Shown piece by piece: positions 33,983 to 42,486 of a stretch of DNA of 64,000 bases. Source of the DNA: Ectobacillus funiculus (GTDB lineage Bacteria > Bacillota > Bacilli > Bacillales > Bacillaceae_G). Position 1 is the first letter of the stretch, and every line of letters begins with the position of its first letter. The stretch is from NCBI RefSeq assembly GCF_042429435.1, contig NZ_JBHMAF010000108.1, one strand, 5' to 3'. Both the position numbers and the translations under genes were made by a program. The notes under the pieces were generated by a model, which searched no databases, was not told the DNA's origin, and was given only the letters and a program-made list of their open reading frames with translations.

Positions 33983-35287
33983 ATGACAGTTTATCACTTT
34001 GTAGGCATCAAAGGAACAGGTATGAGTGCGTTGGCGCAAATCCTGCATGATATGAACTATGCCGTTCAAGGATCTGATGTGGATAAGCATTTTTTCACCC
34101 AAACAGAGCTTGAAAAACGTGGAATCGCAATTTTGCCTTTTGATAAAAATAATATTCAAGAGGGGCAAGTGATTATTGCTGGTAATGCATTTCCAGATAC
34201 GCATGAAGAAATTGAGCGTGCGAAGGAGCTGGATTTGCCGATTTATCGTTATCATCATTTCCTTGGTGATCTAATGAGCCGTTATACGAGCGTTGCTGTT
34301 TCCGGTGCACATGGTAAAACATCTACGACCGGTCTGCTTTCCCATGTGATACAGGGCGCATATCCAACGTCGTATTTAATTGGTGACGGAACGGGAAAAG
34401 GCGTAGAAGACAGCAAATATTTTGTGTTTGAGGCATGTGAATATCGGAGACACTTTTTGTCTTATCACCCAGATTATGCAATAATGACGAACATCGACTT
34501 TGATCATCCAGATTATTTTGCGGACATTAACGATGTGTTCAGCGCGTTTCAGGAAATGGCGCTGCAAGTGAACAAAGGGATTATTGCCTGCGGTGACGAT
34601 GAGCAGCTACAGCGAATGCAGGCCAAGGTACCTGTCATCTTCTACGGCTTTGACGAGCATAACGATTTTCAAGCGCGCAACATCCAAAAGGGAACAGATG
34701 GAACACGTTTTGATGTGTTTGTACGAAATACGCACTATGGAACATTTCAGATTACGGGATATGGCAACCATAGTGTTTTAAACGCACTGGCAGTTATTGC
34801 ACTATGTCACTATGAAAATATATCTATAGATATTGTGAAGGAGCAGTTAACAACCTTTGGGGGCGTAAAGCGCCGTTTTAGCGAGAAGAAGTTTAGCACA
34901 CAAATTATCATTGATGATTATGCCCATCACCCTACAGAGATAAATGCTACGATTGAAGCAGCGAGGCAAAAATATCCAACGCGCGAAATTGTTGCAGTAT
35001 TCCAGCCGCATACATTTACGCGTACAAAAAAGTTTCTAGATGAATTTGCAGCAAGCTTGCAGAAAGCAGATCAAGTCTATTTATGTGACATTTTCGGTTC
35101 TGCACGAGAGGATCAAGGAGAACTTTCCATCCGTGACCTGCAGCAAAGGATTGATGGCTCTGAGCTTATTAGCGTCATGACAACAGATGTATTGAAAAAG
35201 CATCATGATGCCGTGCTGATCTTTATGGGTGCAGGAGATATTCAGAAGTTCCAAAAAGCCTACGAGAAGGCAGTCGAAGTGAAGTAG
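33983..35287 (+). CDS. murC: UDP-N-acetylmuramate--L-alanine ligase
   Basis: Cytosolic enzyme adding L-alanine to UDP-MurNAc, first of the peptidoglycan stem-peptide ligases. The ATG at 33983 (MTVYHFVGIKGTGMSALAQIL) follows TTGGAGGT and gives 434 residues. The UDP-binding N-terminus has GIKGTGMSALA; the ATP P-loop is SGAHGKTSTTGLL near residue 107; FDHPDYF and the C-terminal DDYAHHPTEI with FQPHTFTR complete the Mur ligase set. It is monocistronic with a strong terminator. Confidence 0.96.
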   Translation: MTVYHFVGIKGTGMSALAQILHDMNYAVQGSDVDKHFFTQTELEKRGIAILPFDKNNIQEGQVIIAGNAFPDTHEEIERAKELDLPIYRYHHFLGDLMSRYTSVAVSGAHGKTSTTGLLSHVIQGAYPTSYLIGDGTGKGVEDSKYFVFEACEYRRHFLSYHPDYAIMTNIDFDHPDYFADINDVFSAFQEMALQVNKGIIACGDDEQLQRMQAKVPVIFYGFDEHNDFQARNIQKGTDGTRFDVFVRNTHYGTFQITGYGNHSVLNALAVIALCHYENISIDIVKEQLTTFGGVKRRFSEKKFSTQIIIDDYAHHPTEINATIEAARQKYPTREIVAVFQPHTFTRTKKFLDEFAASLQKADQVYLCDIFGSAREDQGELSIRDLQQRIDGSELISVMTTDVLKKHHDAVLIFMGAGDIQKFQKAYEKAVEVK

Positions 35288-35288
35288 A

Positions 35289-35325
35289 AAAGAGGAGGCG
35301 GAAATTCCGCTTCCTCTTTTCTTTA
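35289..35325 (+). terminator. Intrinsic terminator after murC
   Basis: AAGAGGAGGCGGAA and TTCCGCTTCCTCTT form a long stem, then TTCTTT. Confidence 0.92.
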
Positions 35326-35454
35326 CACCCTAGGAAAGGATAAATTTCCAGCTAGAAGTGAATTCGACGTAGTTGGAAAATTTAGGAGTACAGTGTAAGT
35401 GCAGCTACGCTTCTGTCTTCATCTAGCGGCTCGCCAATCAGCGAGTCTACTTTA
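35325..35454 (+). repeat. Intergenic element copy 16, running into the M29 gene's end
   Basis: Full-length. The right end CTCGCCAATCAGCGAGTCTACTTTA contains, on the minus strand, the last codons and TAG stop of the M29 aminopeptidase gene. Confidence 0.9.
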
Positions 35455-36562
35455 AATTTTCCGGGTTTAATGCTTCTAGCTCAGCAATTACAAAACGGCC
35501 GTCTTTTCGAATGAGTACATCATCGAAGTATATTTCGCCGCCTCCGTATTCTGGGCGCTGAATGCAAACTAAATCCCAGTGGATATTAGAGTTGTTTCCG
35601 TTATAGGCTTCGTCATATGCTTGGCCTGGTGTGAAGTGGAAGCTGCCGTCAATTTTTTCGTCAAATAAAATATCGCCCATTGGATGGAGAATGTAAGGAT
35701 TAACACCAATAGCGAATTCCCCGATAAAACGAGCACCTTCATCTGTATCAAAAATGTCATTAATTCTTGAAGTATCATTTGCCATTGCTTCCACGATTTT
35801 ACCATCTTTAAATGTAAGCTTTACGTTTTCAAATGTGTAACCGTTATAAGGAGACGGTGTGTTATATGTAATGGTTCCGTTTACGGAGTCTTTTACTGGA
35901 GCTGTGAACACCTCACCATCTGGAATGTTCATTTCGCCCGCACATTTAATGGCCGGGATATCCTGAATGGAGAATGTTAAGTCAGTACCAGGGCCCGTAA
36001 TTCGTACTTTGTTTGTACGATTCATCAGCTCAACGAGTCCGTCCATCGCTTCATTCATTTTGCCGTAGTCAAGGTTGCAGACATCGAAATAGAAGTCCTC
36101 AAATGCTTCAGTGCTCATTTTTGCAAGCTGTGCCATAGAAGCCGTCGGATAGCGAAGGACGACCCATTTTGTTTTCGGGACACGAATCTCACGGTGTACC
36201 TTTTGACCGACTGTTTGGTTGTAAATCTTCATCCTGTCACTTGGAACATCTGCCAGTTCATTAACGTTGCTGCCGGAGCGAAGTCCGATGTAAGCATCCA
36301 TGCTTTTCATGACTTCTGCTTCAAAGTCTGCAATTTGCGAAAAATGCTCTTCTGAGGCATCCATCATTAATGCACGGTTCACCTGGTTATCTTTTAAGGA
36401 TACGAATGGATAGCCTCCTGTTGCGTATGCTTCCTTAATAAGTGCACTGACTAGCTCACGCTCAAGCCCGAAATTTTCAATTAAAACTTTTTCACCTTTT
36501 TTTAGTTTTACAGAATAATGAATGAGGTTGTTTGCTAACGTTTCAATACGTGGATCTTTCAT
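35447..36562 (-). CDS. M29-family metal aminopeptidase
   Basis: A 371-residue thermophilic-type (M29) aminopeptidase related to AmpS/AmpT; cytosolic. The ATG at 36562 (MKDPRIETLANNL) follows AGGAGGGG. Family features are the N-terminal KKGEKVLIEN, GPGTDLTFSI mid-protein, CAGEMNIPDGEVFTAP with a metal Glu near residue 250, and NIHWDLVCI near the C-terminus. It is distinct from the 410-residue B. subtilis AmpS, so I give no symbol. The final Leu-Lys and the stop appear to be encoded by the inserted end of element copy 16. Confidence 0.88.
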   Translation of the reverse strand: MKDPRIETLANNLIHYSVKLKKGEKVLIENFGLERELVSALIKEAYATGGYPFVSLKDNQVNRALMMDASEEHFSQIADFEAEVMKSMDAYIGLRSGSNVNELADVPSDRMKIYNQTVGQKVHREIRVPKTKWVVLRYPTASMAQLAKMSTEAFEDFYFDVCNLDYGKMNEAMDGLVELMNRTNKVRITGPGTDLTFSIQDIPAIKCAGEMNIPDGEVFTAPVKDSVNGTITYNTPSPYNGYTFENVKLTFKDGKIVEAMANDTSRINDIFDTDEGARFIGEFAIGVNPYILHPMGDILFDEKIDGSFHFTPGQAYDEAYNGNNSNIHWDLVCIQRPEYGGGEIYFDDVLIRKDGRFVIAELEALNPENLK

Positions 36563-36692
36563 ATGTGTACCCCTCCTAAATTGAGATATCAAAACTATTG
36601 TAACCCACTTTTTCTCGTTTGTTTACTAAGATGCTAGCTATTTTCCAAAAAAATGAAATGTTTGTATCGTTTCGGGTCATCTTATGAGAAGA

Positions 36693-36722
36693 TTAGAATA
36701 GCAACAAAAATCGTTGTATAAT
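36693..36722 (+). promoter_or_regulatory. Promoter of ytxG
   Basis: TTAGAA, 18 bp, TATAAT. The B. subtilis ytxGHJ operon is sigma-B and sigma-H controlled; I looked for GTTTAA/GGGTAT here and did not find a convincing pair. Confidence 0.5.
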
Positions 36723-36752
36723 ACTAACAATAGAGCCGAAGGGGTGAACGGT

Positions 36753-37226
36753 ATGGAAATCATTTTATATGTAAGTGCGCTAATTGCAGCTATTGCATTT
36801 GCGGTGCTGGCGGCGTACCTTGGCAATACACTCGTGGCAATGCGCAAAACGCTGCTAAGTCTTGCGCGTACAACAGCTGCGCTGGAGAAGCAATTACAGG
36901 GTGTTACATATGAAACAGAGCAGCTGCTTCACAAAACAAATGCATTAGCTGAAGACATTCAGCAGAAATCCCAGTCACTGAATAAGGTAGTAAAGTCAGT
37001 AGAAGGCATTGGCACAACAATTGATTCTATTAACGGTAAGCTGGCTCAGGCGACGAACTCTGTTACCCATCAGGTAGAGCAAAATGCAGATAAGGTCGCA
37101 CAGGTCATGCAGTGGAGTACGGCAGCGATCGAGGTATATGGCCGTCTTCGAAAACGAAAACTTGAAAAGGACGAGCAACGGGAGCGCAAACAGGAGAGGC
37201 CCCCGGTGCGGGTACGCGGTGAATAA
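36753..37226 (+). CDS. ytxG: DUF948 family protein YtxG
   Basis: A 157-residue single-pass membrane protein: an N-terminal helix (ILYVSALIAAIAFAVLAAYLG) followed by a helical region resembling the HAMP/chemoreceptor-type DUF948 pattern (ETEQLLHKTNALAEDIQQKS, INGKLAQATNSV) and a basic tail (KRKLEKDEQRERK). The ATG at 36753 has AAGGGGTGA upstream. In B. subtilis it heads the general-stress operon ytxG-ytxH-ytxJ; here neither ytxH nor ytxJ follows, and aroA comes next. Confidence 0.85.
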   Translation: MEIILYVSALIAAIAFAVLAAYLGNTLVAMRKTLLSLARTTAALEKQLQGVTYETEQLLHKTNALAEDIQQKSQSLNKVVKSVEGIGTTIDSINGKLAQATNSVTHQVEQNADKVAQVMQWSTAAIEVYGRLRKRKLEKDEQRERKQERPPVRVRGE

Positions 37227-37478
37227 ATGAATAATTAGAGCAAGCCCATTACTTGAAAAATAATTTTTATGAAAAGATTTGTAAATTTTCAGAAAAATAC
37301 ATTGACGAGCTCTATATTTATAGTATTAAATGGAAAAAATGGAATTTCTGTGTGTGAAGTGCAGCGTGATAGTGTAAGGTATGTATACAAGAGACTGCAG
37401 ACAGTAATTTCCCTTTTTGCTAGGCTAGAACAGCTATTCATAATGTTTGGTATACCATTTCTGAAGGGGGTCTTTACC

Positions 37479-38570
37479 TTGTCATCAAAAGATTTGGAAA
37501 CATTACGCTTGCAAGTGGATGAAATCAATTTAAAGATTTTACAGCTGTTAAATGATCGCGGCAAGGTTGTACAGGAAATTAATAAGCTAAGGGAAGTGCA
37601 AGGTGTAAAGCGGTTTGATCCTGTGCGTGAACGTAAAATGCTCGATATGATTTCAGAGAATAATCATGGACCATTTGAGACGTCTACACTGCAACATATT
37701 TTTAAGCAAGTTTTCCAAATGAGTCTTGAGCTGCAGGAAGATGACAATCGAAAGGCACTGCTTGTCTCTCGTAAGAAGAAACCGGAAGATACAATTGTTG
37801 AAATCAATGGTGAGAAGATCGGTGACGGTCAGGTTCATTTCATTATGGGACCATGCGCAGTGGAAAGCTATGAGCAGGTAAGGAGCGTTGGTCAGGCGCT
37901 GCAGAAGCAGGGATTAAAACTCATGCGAGGTGGTGCCTTCAAGCCTCGTACATCTCCGTATGATTTTCAAGGGCTAGGTGTGGAGGGCTTGAAGATCCTC
38001 CGCCAGGTCGGTGATGAATGTGGTCTTGCTATCGTAAGCGAGATTTTAAATCCAAAGGACATTGAAATGGCATTGGATTATGTCGACGTGATTCAAATCG
38101 GCGCGCGCAATATGCAAAACTTTGATTTGTTGAGAGCTGCGGGTGATGTGAAGAAGCCGATCCTATTAAAACGCGGTCTTTCTGCTACGATTGAAGAGTT
38201 TATTTACGCAGCTGAGTACATTATCGCGCAGGGAAATGGTGAAATCATTCTTTGTGAGCGCGGCATTCGTACATATGAGCGTGCAACGCGAAATACGCTT
38301 GATATCTCCGCTGTACCAATTTTGAAACAGGAAACGCATTTACCTGTTGTAGTTGACGTTACACATTCGACAGGACGCAGGGACTTGCTGCTTCCAACAG
38401 CAAAGGCAGCAATCGCAATTGGCGCGGACGCTGTCATGGCAGAGGTGCATCCAGATCCAGCCGTGGCATTGTCCGATTCTGCTCAGCAAATGAATATCCC
38501 GCAATTCCATTCATTTATGGATGAACTAAAGGCATTTAAAAACATAAATGTGCAAACAAGGAAAGTATAA
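37479..38570 (+). CDS. aroA: Bifunctional chorismate mutase / DAHP synthase
   Basis: First enzyme of aromatic amino acid synthesis, fused at its N-terminus to a chorismate mutase domain that also serves as the feedback sensor. I chose the TTG at 37479 (LSSKDLETLRLQVDEINL), which lies 8 bases after AAGGGGGT and matches the B. subtilis start; the upstream ATG at 37443 lacks a site. This gives 363 residues. The mutase domain is residues 1-90 (VQEINKLREVQGVKRFDPVRE); the synthase barrel has FIMGPCAVESYEQV, GGAFKPRTSPYDFQG, KRGLSATIEEF and VDVTHSTGRRDL. The 250 bp before it hold nothing recognisable. Confidence 0.94.
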   Translation: MSSKDLETLRLQVDEINLKILQLLNDRGKVVQEINKLREVQGVKRFDPVRERKMLDMISENNHGPFETSTLQHIFKQVFQMSLELQEDDNRKALLVSRKKKPEDTIVEINGEKIGDGQVHFIMGPCAVESYEQVRSVGQALQKQGLKLMRGGAFKPRTSPYDFQGLGVEGLKILRQVGDECGLAIVSEILNPKDIEMALDYVDVIQIGARNMQNFDLLRAAGDVKKPILLKRGLSATIEEFIYAAEYIIAQGNGEIILCERGIRTYERATRNTLDISAVPILKQETHLPVVVDVTHSTGRRDLLLPTAKAAIAIGADAVMAEVHPDPAVALSDSAQQMNIPQFHSFMDELKAFKNINVQTRKV

Positions 38571-38663
38571 GTGACACCGTTTAGCAGCAACAGGCAGCTT
38601 ATTTAATTGCGAAAGGCCAGGCACTAGCGTGGCTAGAACAATACTTTCTTATCTTCTTAAAAA

Positions 38664-38712
38664 GGGCCGGGGAGTGGTTGGATATGATTCAGCTGTTCCT
38701 CGGCTTTTTTTG
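38664..38712 (+). terminator. Intrinsic terminator after aroA
   Basis: GCCGGGGA and TTCCTCGGC pair around a 22-base loop, then TTTTTTT. Confidence 0.75.
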
Positions 38713-38730
38713 TATCCCATTAGAGATATA

Positions 38731-38785
38731 TTCCTGATAGGGGTGAATTCGAGGTAGCAGAAATTTTCAAGAACAAAGTGTATGA
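38731..38785 (+). repeat. Degenerate relic of the intergenic element (left half)
   Basis: TTCCTGATAGGGGTGAATTCGAGG, then GTAGCAGAAATTTTC and AACAAAGTGTATGA follow the order of the left hairpin apex and its 3' arm with several changes; no right half remains. The next 230 bp are AT-rich and hold the ccpA promoter region. Confidence 0.55.
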
Positions 38786-39018
38786 GAATAAAATCTCAGC
38801 TGCTTGAAGTATTTACAGCTTCAGGAAGGCCAAAAATTTTCTTTTTGGTGAAATTGCACAAAAAAGAATGGATATTTTTGTTGTTTTTTATACTTTTTAC
38901 GCAATATTTAAGAATTTTTTTTGTACATTTGAGGGAATATATTGTCTGAATAAGTATTTATATCGTATGATTAAAGATGTATGTATAATATTTTTAGTAT
39001 GTTTAAATGCATCTCATT

Positions 39019-39033
39019 ATGTAAACGGATAAA
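39019..39033 (+). promoter_or_regulatory. cre-like site upstream of ccpA
   Basis: ATGTAAACGGATAAA matches the CcpA operator consensus WTGNAARCGNWWWCA except at the next-to-last base. It lies about 30 bp after a TATAAT-containing stretch (38981-38990), where CcpA could block its own transcription. Confidence 0.4.
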
Positions 39034-39079
39034 GAACAATTTTACATAGAGCAAGTTTATAAAAGGAGCGTATGACCTG

Positions 39080-40081
39080 ATGAATGTTACAATATATGAT
39101 GTGGCACGTGAAGCGAATGTATCCATGGCAACTGTTTCGCGTGTTGTAAATGGTAACCCTAATGTGAAACCTACAACAAGAAAGAAAGTACTTGAAGCGA
39201 TTGATCGTCTTGGATACCGTCCAAATGCAGTAGCAAGAGGATTGGCGAGCAAGAAAACAACAACAGTCGGCGTAATTATTCCTGATATTTCTAATATTTT
39301 TTATGCTGAGCTGGCACGCGGTATTGAAGATATTGCAACGATGTATAAATACAATATTATTTTAAGTAACTCTGACCAAAACAAGGAAAAAGAGATGCAC
39401 TTGTTAAATACGATGCTTGGAAAGCAAGTAGATGGCATTGTATTTATGGGTGAAAACATCACGAAGGAGCACGTAGAAGAGTTTGAAAAATCACCGGTAC
39501 CTATCGTACTTGCTGCTTCTTTTGACGGAGAAAACATTACGCCATCCGTAAACATTGATTATGAGCAGGCAGCTTATGATGCAATTAAGCATCTTCTTGA
39601 TAAAGGACATACTCGAATTGGCTTTGTTTCCGGTCCATATGCAGAAGCGGCCCTTAACCATAAAAAGCAGCTTGGGTACCAAAAGGCGCTTGCAGAGGCT
39701 GGTATTCCTTATGATGAAGCGCTTGTAGCCGAAGGAGATTACACATATGACTCCGGAATGGAGGCATATGAGAAATTAGCGGAGCTTGAAAGCAAGCCAA
39801 CAGCTGTATTTGTATCTTCAGATGAAATGGCACTTGGTGTTATTCATGCAGCACAGGACCAAGGTGTTCATATTCCTAGTGAATTAGAAGTAATTGGCTT
39901 TGATAATACACGTCTTGCAACAATGGTGCGTCCGCAATTAACAACTGTCGTACAGCCAATGTATGATATTGGTGCGGTTGCGATGCGTTTGCTCACTAAG
40001 TATATGAACAAGGAATCGGTAGGGGATCATAATGTAATCCTGCCACACCGTATCCAGTTCCGTAACTCTACAAAGGAATAG
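39080..40081 (+). CDS. ccpA: Catabolite control protein A
   Basis: LacI/GalR-family master regulator of carbon catabolite control, acting with HPr-Ser-P at cre sites. It is 333 residues. The helix-turn-helix is TIYDVAREANVSMATVSRVVNG at residues 4-25, followed by the hinge helix PNAVARGLASKKTTT and a periplasmic-binding-like core; the HPr contact and effector regions (VSSDEMALGVIHAAQDQG, VIGFDNTRLATMVRP) are intact. It lies next to aroA as in other bacilli. Likely targets in this window are ackA, acsA and acuA. Confidence 0.97.
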   Translation: MNVTIYDVAREANVSMATVSRVVNGNPNVKPTTRKKVLEAIDRLGYRPNAVARGLASKKTTTVGVIIPDISNIFYAELARGIEDIATMYKYNIILSNSDQNKEKEMHLLNTMLGKQVDGIVFMGENITKEHVEEFEKSPVPIVLAASFDGENITPSVNIDYEQAAYDAIKHLLDKGHTRIGFVSGPYAEAALNHKKQLGYQKALAEAGIPYDEALVAEGDYTYDSGMEAYEKLAELESKPTAVFVSSDEMALGVIHAAQDQGVHIPSELEVIGFDNTRLATMVRPQLTTVVQPMYDIGAVAMRLLTKYMNKESVGDHNVILPHRIQFRNSTKE

Positions 40082-40083
40082 GG

Positions 40084-40132
40084 AAGAAAGCTCGCTGTTA
40101 GGCGGAGATAGAAGCGTGGCTACACTTTCTTA
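40084..40132 (-). repeat. Relic of the intergenic element (right half)
   Basis: AAGAAAGCTCGC, then GGCGGAGATAGAAGCGTGGCTACACTTTCTT follow a minus-oriented right half, three bases after the ccpA stop; the GC hairpin is decayed. Confidence 0.55.
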
Positions 40133-40135
40133 AGT

Positions 40136-40176
40136 AAAAAAGCGGATGCAAGTAAAACTGCATCCGCTTTTTTCTT
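40136..40176 (+). terminator. Intrinsic terminator after ccpA
   Basis: AAAAAGCGGATGCA and TGCATCCGCTTTTTT, near-perfect stem ending in a T run. Confidence 0.92.
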
Positions 40177-40288
40177 ACACTTTAAGAAAGTATAAATTTC
40201 TAGCTAGAAGACGATTCGACGTAGTGAGAAATTTTAGGAATCCAGTATCAGGGCAACTACGCACGCCTCTGTCTTCGCCCAAGGGCTT
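40177..40288 (+). repeat. Intergenic element copy 17 lacking the right hairpin
   Basis: Left hairpin pairs TTTCT with AGAAA. The linker carries a duplicated CACGC and then breaks off at CGCCCAAGGGC, two bases before the acuC stop; the CTCGCC hairpin and tail are missing. Confidence 0.88.
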
Positions 40289-40290
40289 AG

Positions 40291-41460
40291 CTACATAATC
40301 ATATTTTTCAGGTTCGTTCGGAGCGGCTCGAGACATTTTGTTAAGGATAGATAGTTTTTTTCTTCAATCTCCTTTTTGCGTGGAATGGACTTGTACATAT
40401 TCTCTGGATCCTCCCAATGCAAGGGAAGCTGTACAGGCGCTTGCTGTTTCCATGCATCCACCCACTCAAGCGGCAAGAGTCCTGATGCAATATTGCGCAT
40501 ATGATTCATTTCAAGCCATATAAGCGACCATGCACGAGGTACAACACGCCAAATATCGTATCCACCGCCTCCTACCGCAATCCACCGCCCATTGCAGTAT
40601 TCGTGAGCAATTTCGTGAGCGATTTTTGGAATTTCTTGATAGATATTGATGGTAGCGCAAAGGTGGGTAAGAGGGTCGTAGTAATGGGCGTCTACACCGT
40701 TTTGCGTGAGAATAACATCGGGCTCGAAGTAGGCCGCAATTTCCCGAATTAGCGTACGATATGTGTAAAGAAAAGATTCATCCTCTGTGAATGCATCTAA
40801 AGGGACATTGAAGGAATATCCATAGCCGGCACCTTGCCCGCGCTCATTGACATCTCCAGTTCCCGGAAACAAGTATCGGCCTGTTTCATGGATAGATACA
40901 GTGCACACATTTGGGTCATCATAAAATGATGCTTGCACACCATCCCCATGATGGGCATCTGTATCAATGTACATGACACGCAGTCCGTATTTTTTCTGTA
41001 TATATTTGATGGCGATAGCGCTGTCATTGTAAATACAGAAACCGGAGGCTTTATTATGAAAGCCATGATGCAGTCCTCCACCTAAATTTAAGGCGTGTTC
41101 TGCTTTTCCCTCTAATACATAATCGACCGCTGTTAACGTTCCTCCTACTAACAGTGCACTCGCTTCATGCATGCCTGCAAACATGGGCACATCATCGGTG
41201 CCAAGTCCATATTGCAGAGCTGTTTGTTTATCGAGTTTCCCTTCGCCAGCCTTTTTTATTGCCTCTATATAGTTTTGATCATGGATAAGAGCGATTTCTT
41301 CCTCAGTCGCAATACGTGGCACAACGATTTGCTCTTCACGAATGAATCCCCCTTTTTGCAGTAAATCATAGGAAAGTTTTACACGTAACTGATTAAATGG
41401 ATGCTCAGGGCTAAATCGATAGGTCTGAAACGCATCGGAGTAAACAAAGACATTCTTCAT
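40291..41460 (-). CDS. acuC: Protein lysine deacetylase AcuC
   Basis: Zinc-dependent class I HDAC-fold enzyme that removes acetyl groups from AcsA, restoring acetyl-CoA synthetase activity. It is 389 residues (B. subtilis 387). Visible are LHHGFHNKASGFC with the active-site His pair, YIDTDAHHGDGVQ with the zinc Asp and His near residue 170, GTGDVNERGQG and QNGVDAHYYDPL with the second zinc Asp. The ATG overlaps the stop of the acuB remnant in ATGA, the coupling expected for acuB-acuC. Element copy 17 abuts its stop. Confidence 0.94.
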   Translation of the reverse strand: MKNVFVYSDAFQTYRFSPEHPFNQLRVKLSYDLLQKGGFIREEQIVVPRIATEEEIALIHDQNYIEAIKKAGEGKLDKQTALQYGLGTDDVPMFAGMHEASALLVGGTLTAVDYVLEGKAEHALNLGGGLHHGFHNKASGFCIYNDSAIAIKYIQKKYGLRVMYIDTDAHHGDGVQASFYDDPNVCTVSIHETGRYLFPGTGDVNERGQGAGYGYSFNVPLDAFTEDESFLYTYRTLIREIAAYFEPDVILTQNGVDAHYYDPLTHLCATINIYQEIPKIAHEIAHEYCNGRWIAVGGGGYDIWRVVPRAWSLIWLEMNHMRNIASGLLPLEWVDAWKQQAPVQLPLHWEDPENMYKSIPRKKEIEEKNYLSLTKCLEPLRTNLKNMIM

Positions 41461-41606
41461 GATGATGTTCCCGCCAAGTCGGACCATAGTACCTTACAGC
41501 CTTTTTTGTGTAAATACTCGCTGATTCTTAGGGGATGCATTGTTTCAGTTCTGCTTGTCGAGCGGAGCGTTGCAGATGTTGTATTCATAGTTTCTTCGAC
41601 CATCAT
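41457..41606 (-). pseudogene. acuB: acuB remnant with a large in-frame internal deletion
   Basis: A 49-50-codon frame between acuA and acuC. Its first part (MMVEETMNTTSATLRSTS) resembles the AcuB N-terminus, where the first CBS domain begins, and its second part (TMHPLRISEYLHKKGCKVLWS) resembles the AcuB C-terminus. About 160 residues, that is both CBS domains and most of the ACT part, are missing. A GAGGGGG ribosome site and the ATGA overlap with acuC are kept, so it is probably still translated. AcuB, of unclear function in acetoin/acetate use, must be non-functional here unless another copy exists. Confidence 0.72.
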
Positions 41607-41619
41607 AGATTTTCCCCCT

Positions 41620-42252
41620 CTAGTACATAAAACGATTTTGAAAACGAATTCTGTCAAACATTTCAATAGATTGCTGGTTAACACGTTTTCCGATTCGTAC
41701 CATTAAGCAATTAGCTGGATGTGAGCAAATTTCAGGATCATCCGTTGCCATCCAAATAAGCCCGCCAGCGTTCATCATTTTCTCCATTATCTTTCTATAC
41801 TCCCACACATTTAAGCCTGTTCCTTTTAAATCCCAGTGCCAATAATATTCGGTTGTGATAATAACGTAGTCTTCCATGTAATCGTCCATCATGGAGACTT
41901 GGAGCATATTTTGACCGACATGACATCCGCGAAACTCCGGAATTACTTCGATGGCCCCCAATTCTACTAAATTGTCCATGTTTGACTCTGACCAGCGTTC
42001 AAGCGGGTCAGGATACAAATATGTGACATACCCTACAATCGTATGTTCATGCCGTGCGATAATAACACGTGCTTCCGGGAGGGTTGAAATTTCAATGATG
42101 GCTTGATGCTGCTGATGTGCGGGTCGAAAAGCCTTTAAATCCTCGTGAAATTCACAATTTTCTAAAGTAAGAGCAGGGACTGGCCCTTCTATGATGAGGT
42201 TACCTGTTGAGGCCTGTAGCGTTTGTGAATGATACACCTTGTTGTGAATCAA
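41620..42252 (-). CDS. acuA: Protein lysine acetyltransferase AcuA
   Basis: GNAT-family enzyme that acetylates the active-site Lys of AcsA and switches it off. It is 210 residues, the usual length. The acetyl-CoA-binding stretch is VIPEFRGCHVGQNMLQVSM near residue 105; the AcuA-specific EYYWHWDLKGTGLNVWEYRKIM and GKRVNQQSIEMFDRIRFQNRFMY are present. It heads acuA-(acuB)-acuC and is divergent from its substrate's gene acsA, sharing a 234-bp AT-rich promoter region. Confidence 0.95.
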   Translation of the reverse strand: MIHNKVYHSQTLQASTGNLIIEGPVPALTLENCEFHEDLKAFRPAHQQHQAIIEISTLPEARVIIARHEHTIVGYVTYLYPDPLERWSESNMDNLVELGAIEVIPEFRGCHVGQNMLQVSMMDDYMEDYVIITTEYYWHWDLKGTGLNVWEYRKIMEKMMNAGGLIWMATDDPEICSHPANCLMVRIGKRVNQQSIEMFDRIRFQNRFMY

Positions 42253-42486
42253 TTAATCTCACCACCTTTTTGGAGAGGAAGCAAACAATCTAACGGTATC
42301 TTCTTTTCATAGTAGCGTAAAACAACTTTGAAGTGAACTATAAATATCGTCAGAATTATGTAAAATATTCTGCAGTAATTTAGGATATTGTAAAAAAATA
42401 TAAAATTTTGTAAGAAAAATACTGAAAGTTCGGAATAGTTTATATTATAATAAGCATTAGATTCCATAACGAAGGGGGATTTAACA

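Noticed and set aside
36600..36752. Sigma-B promoter for ytxG
   Set aside because: GTTTGT and GGGTCA occur but only eight bases apart; the sigma-A-like TTAGAA/TATAAT fits better.
37269..37478. In-frame N-terminal extension of aroA
   Set aside because: No ribosome site upstream and no match to the family; TTG at 37479 follows AAGGGGGT and matches the known start.
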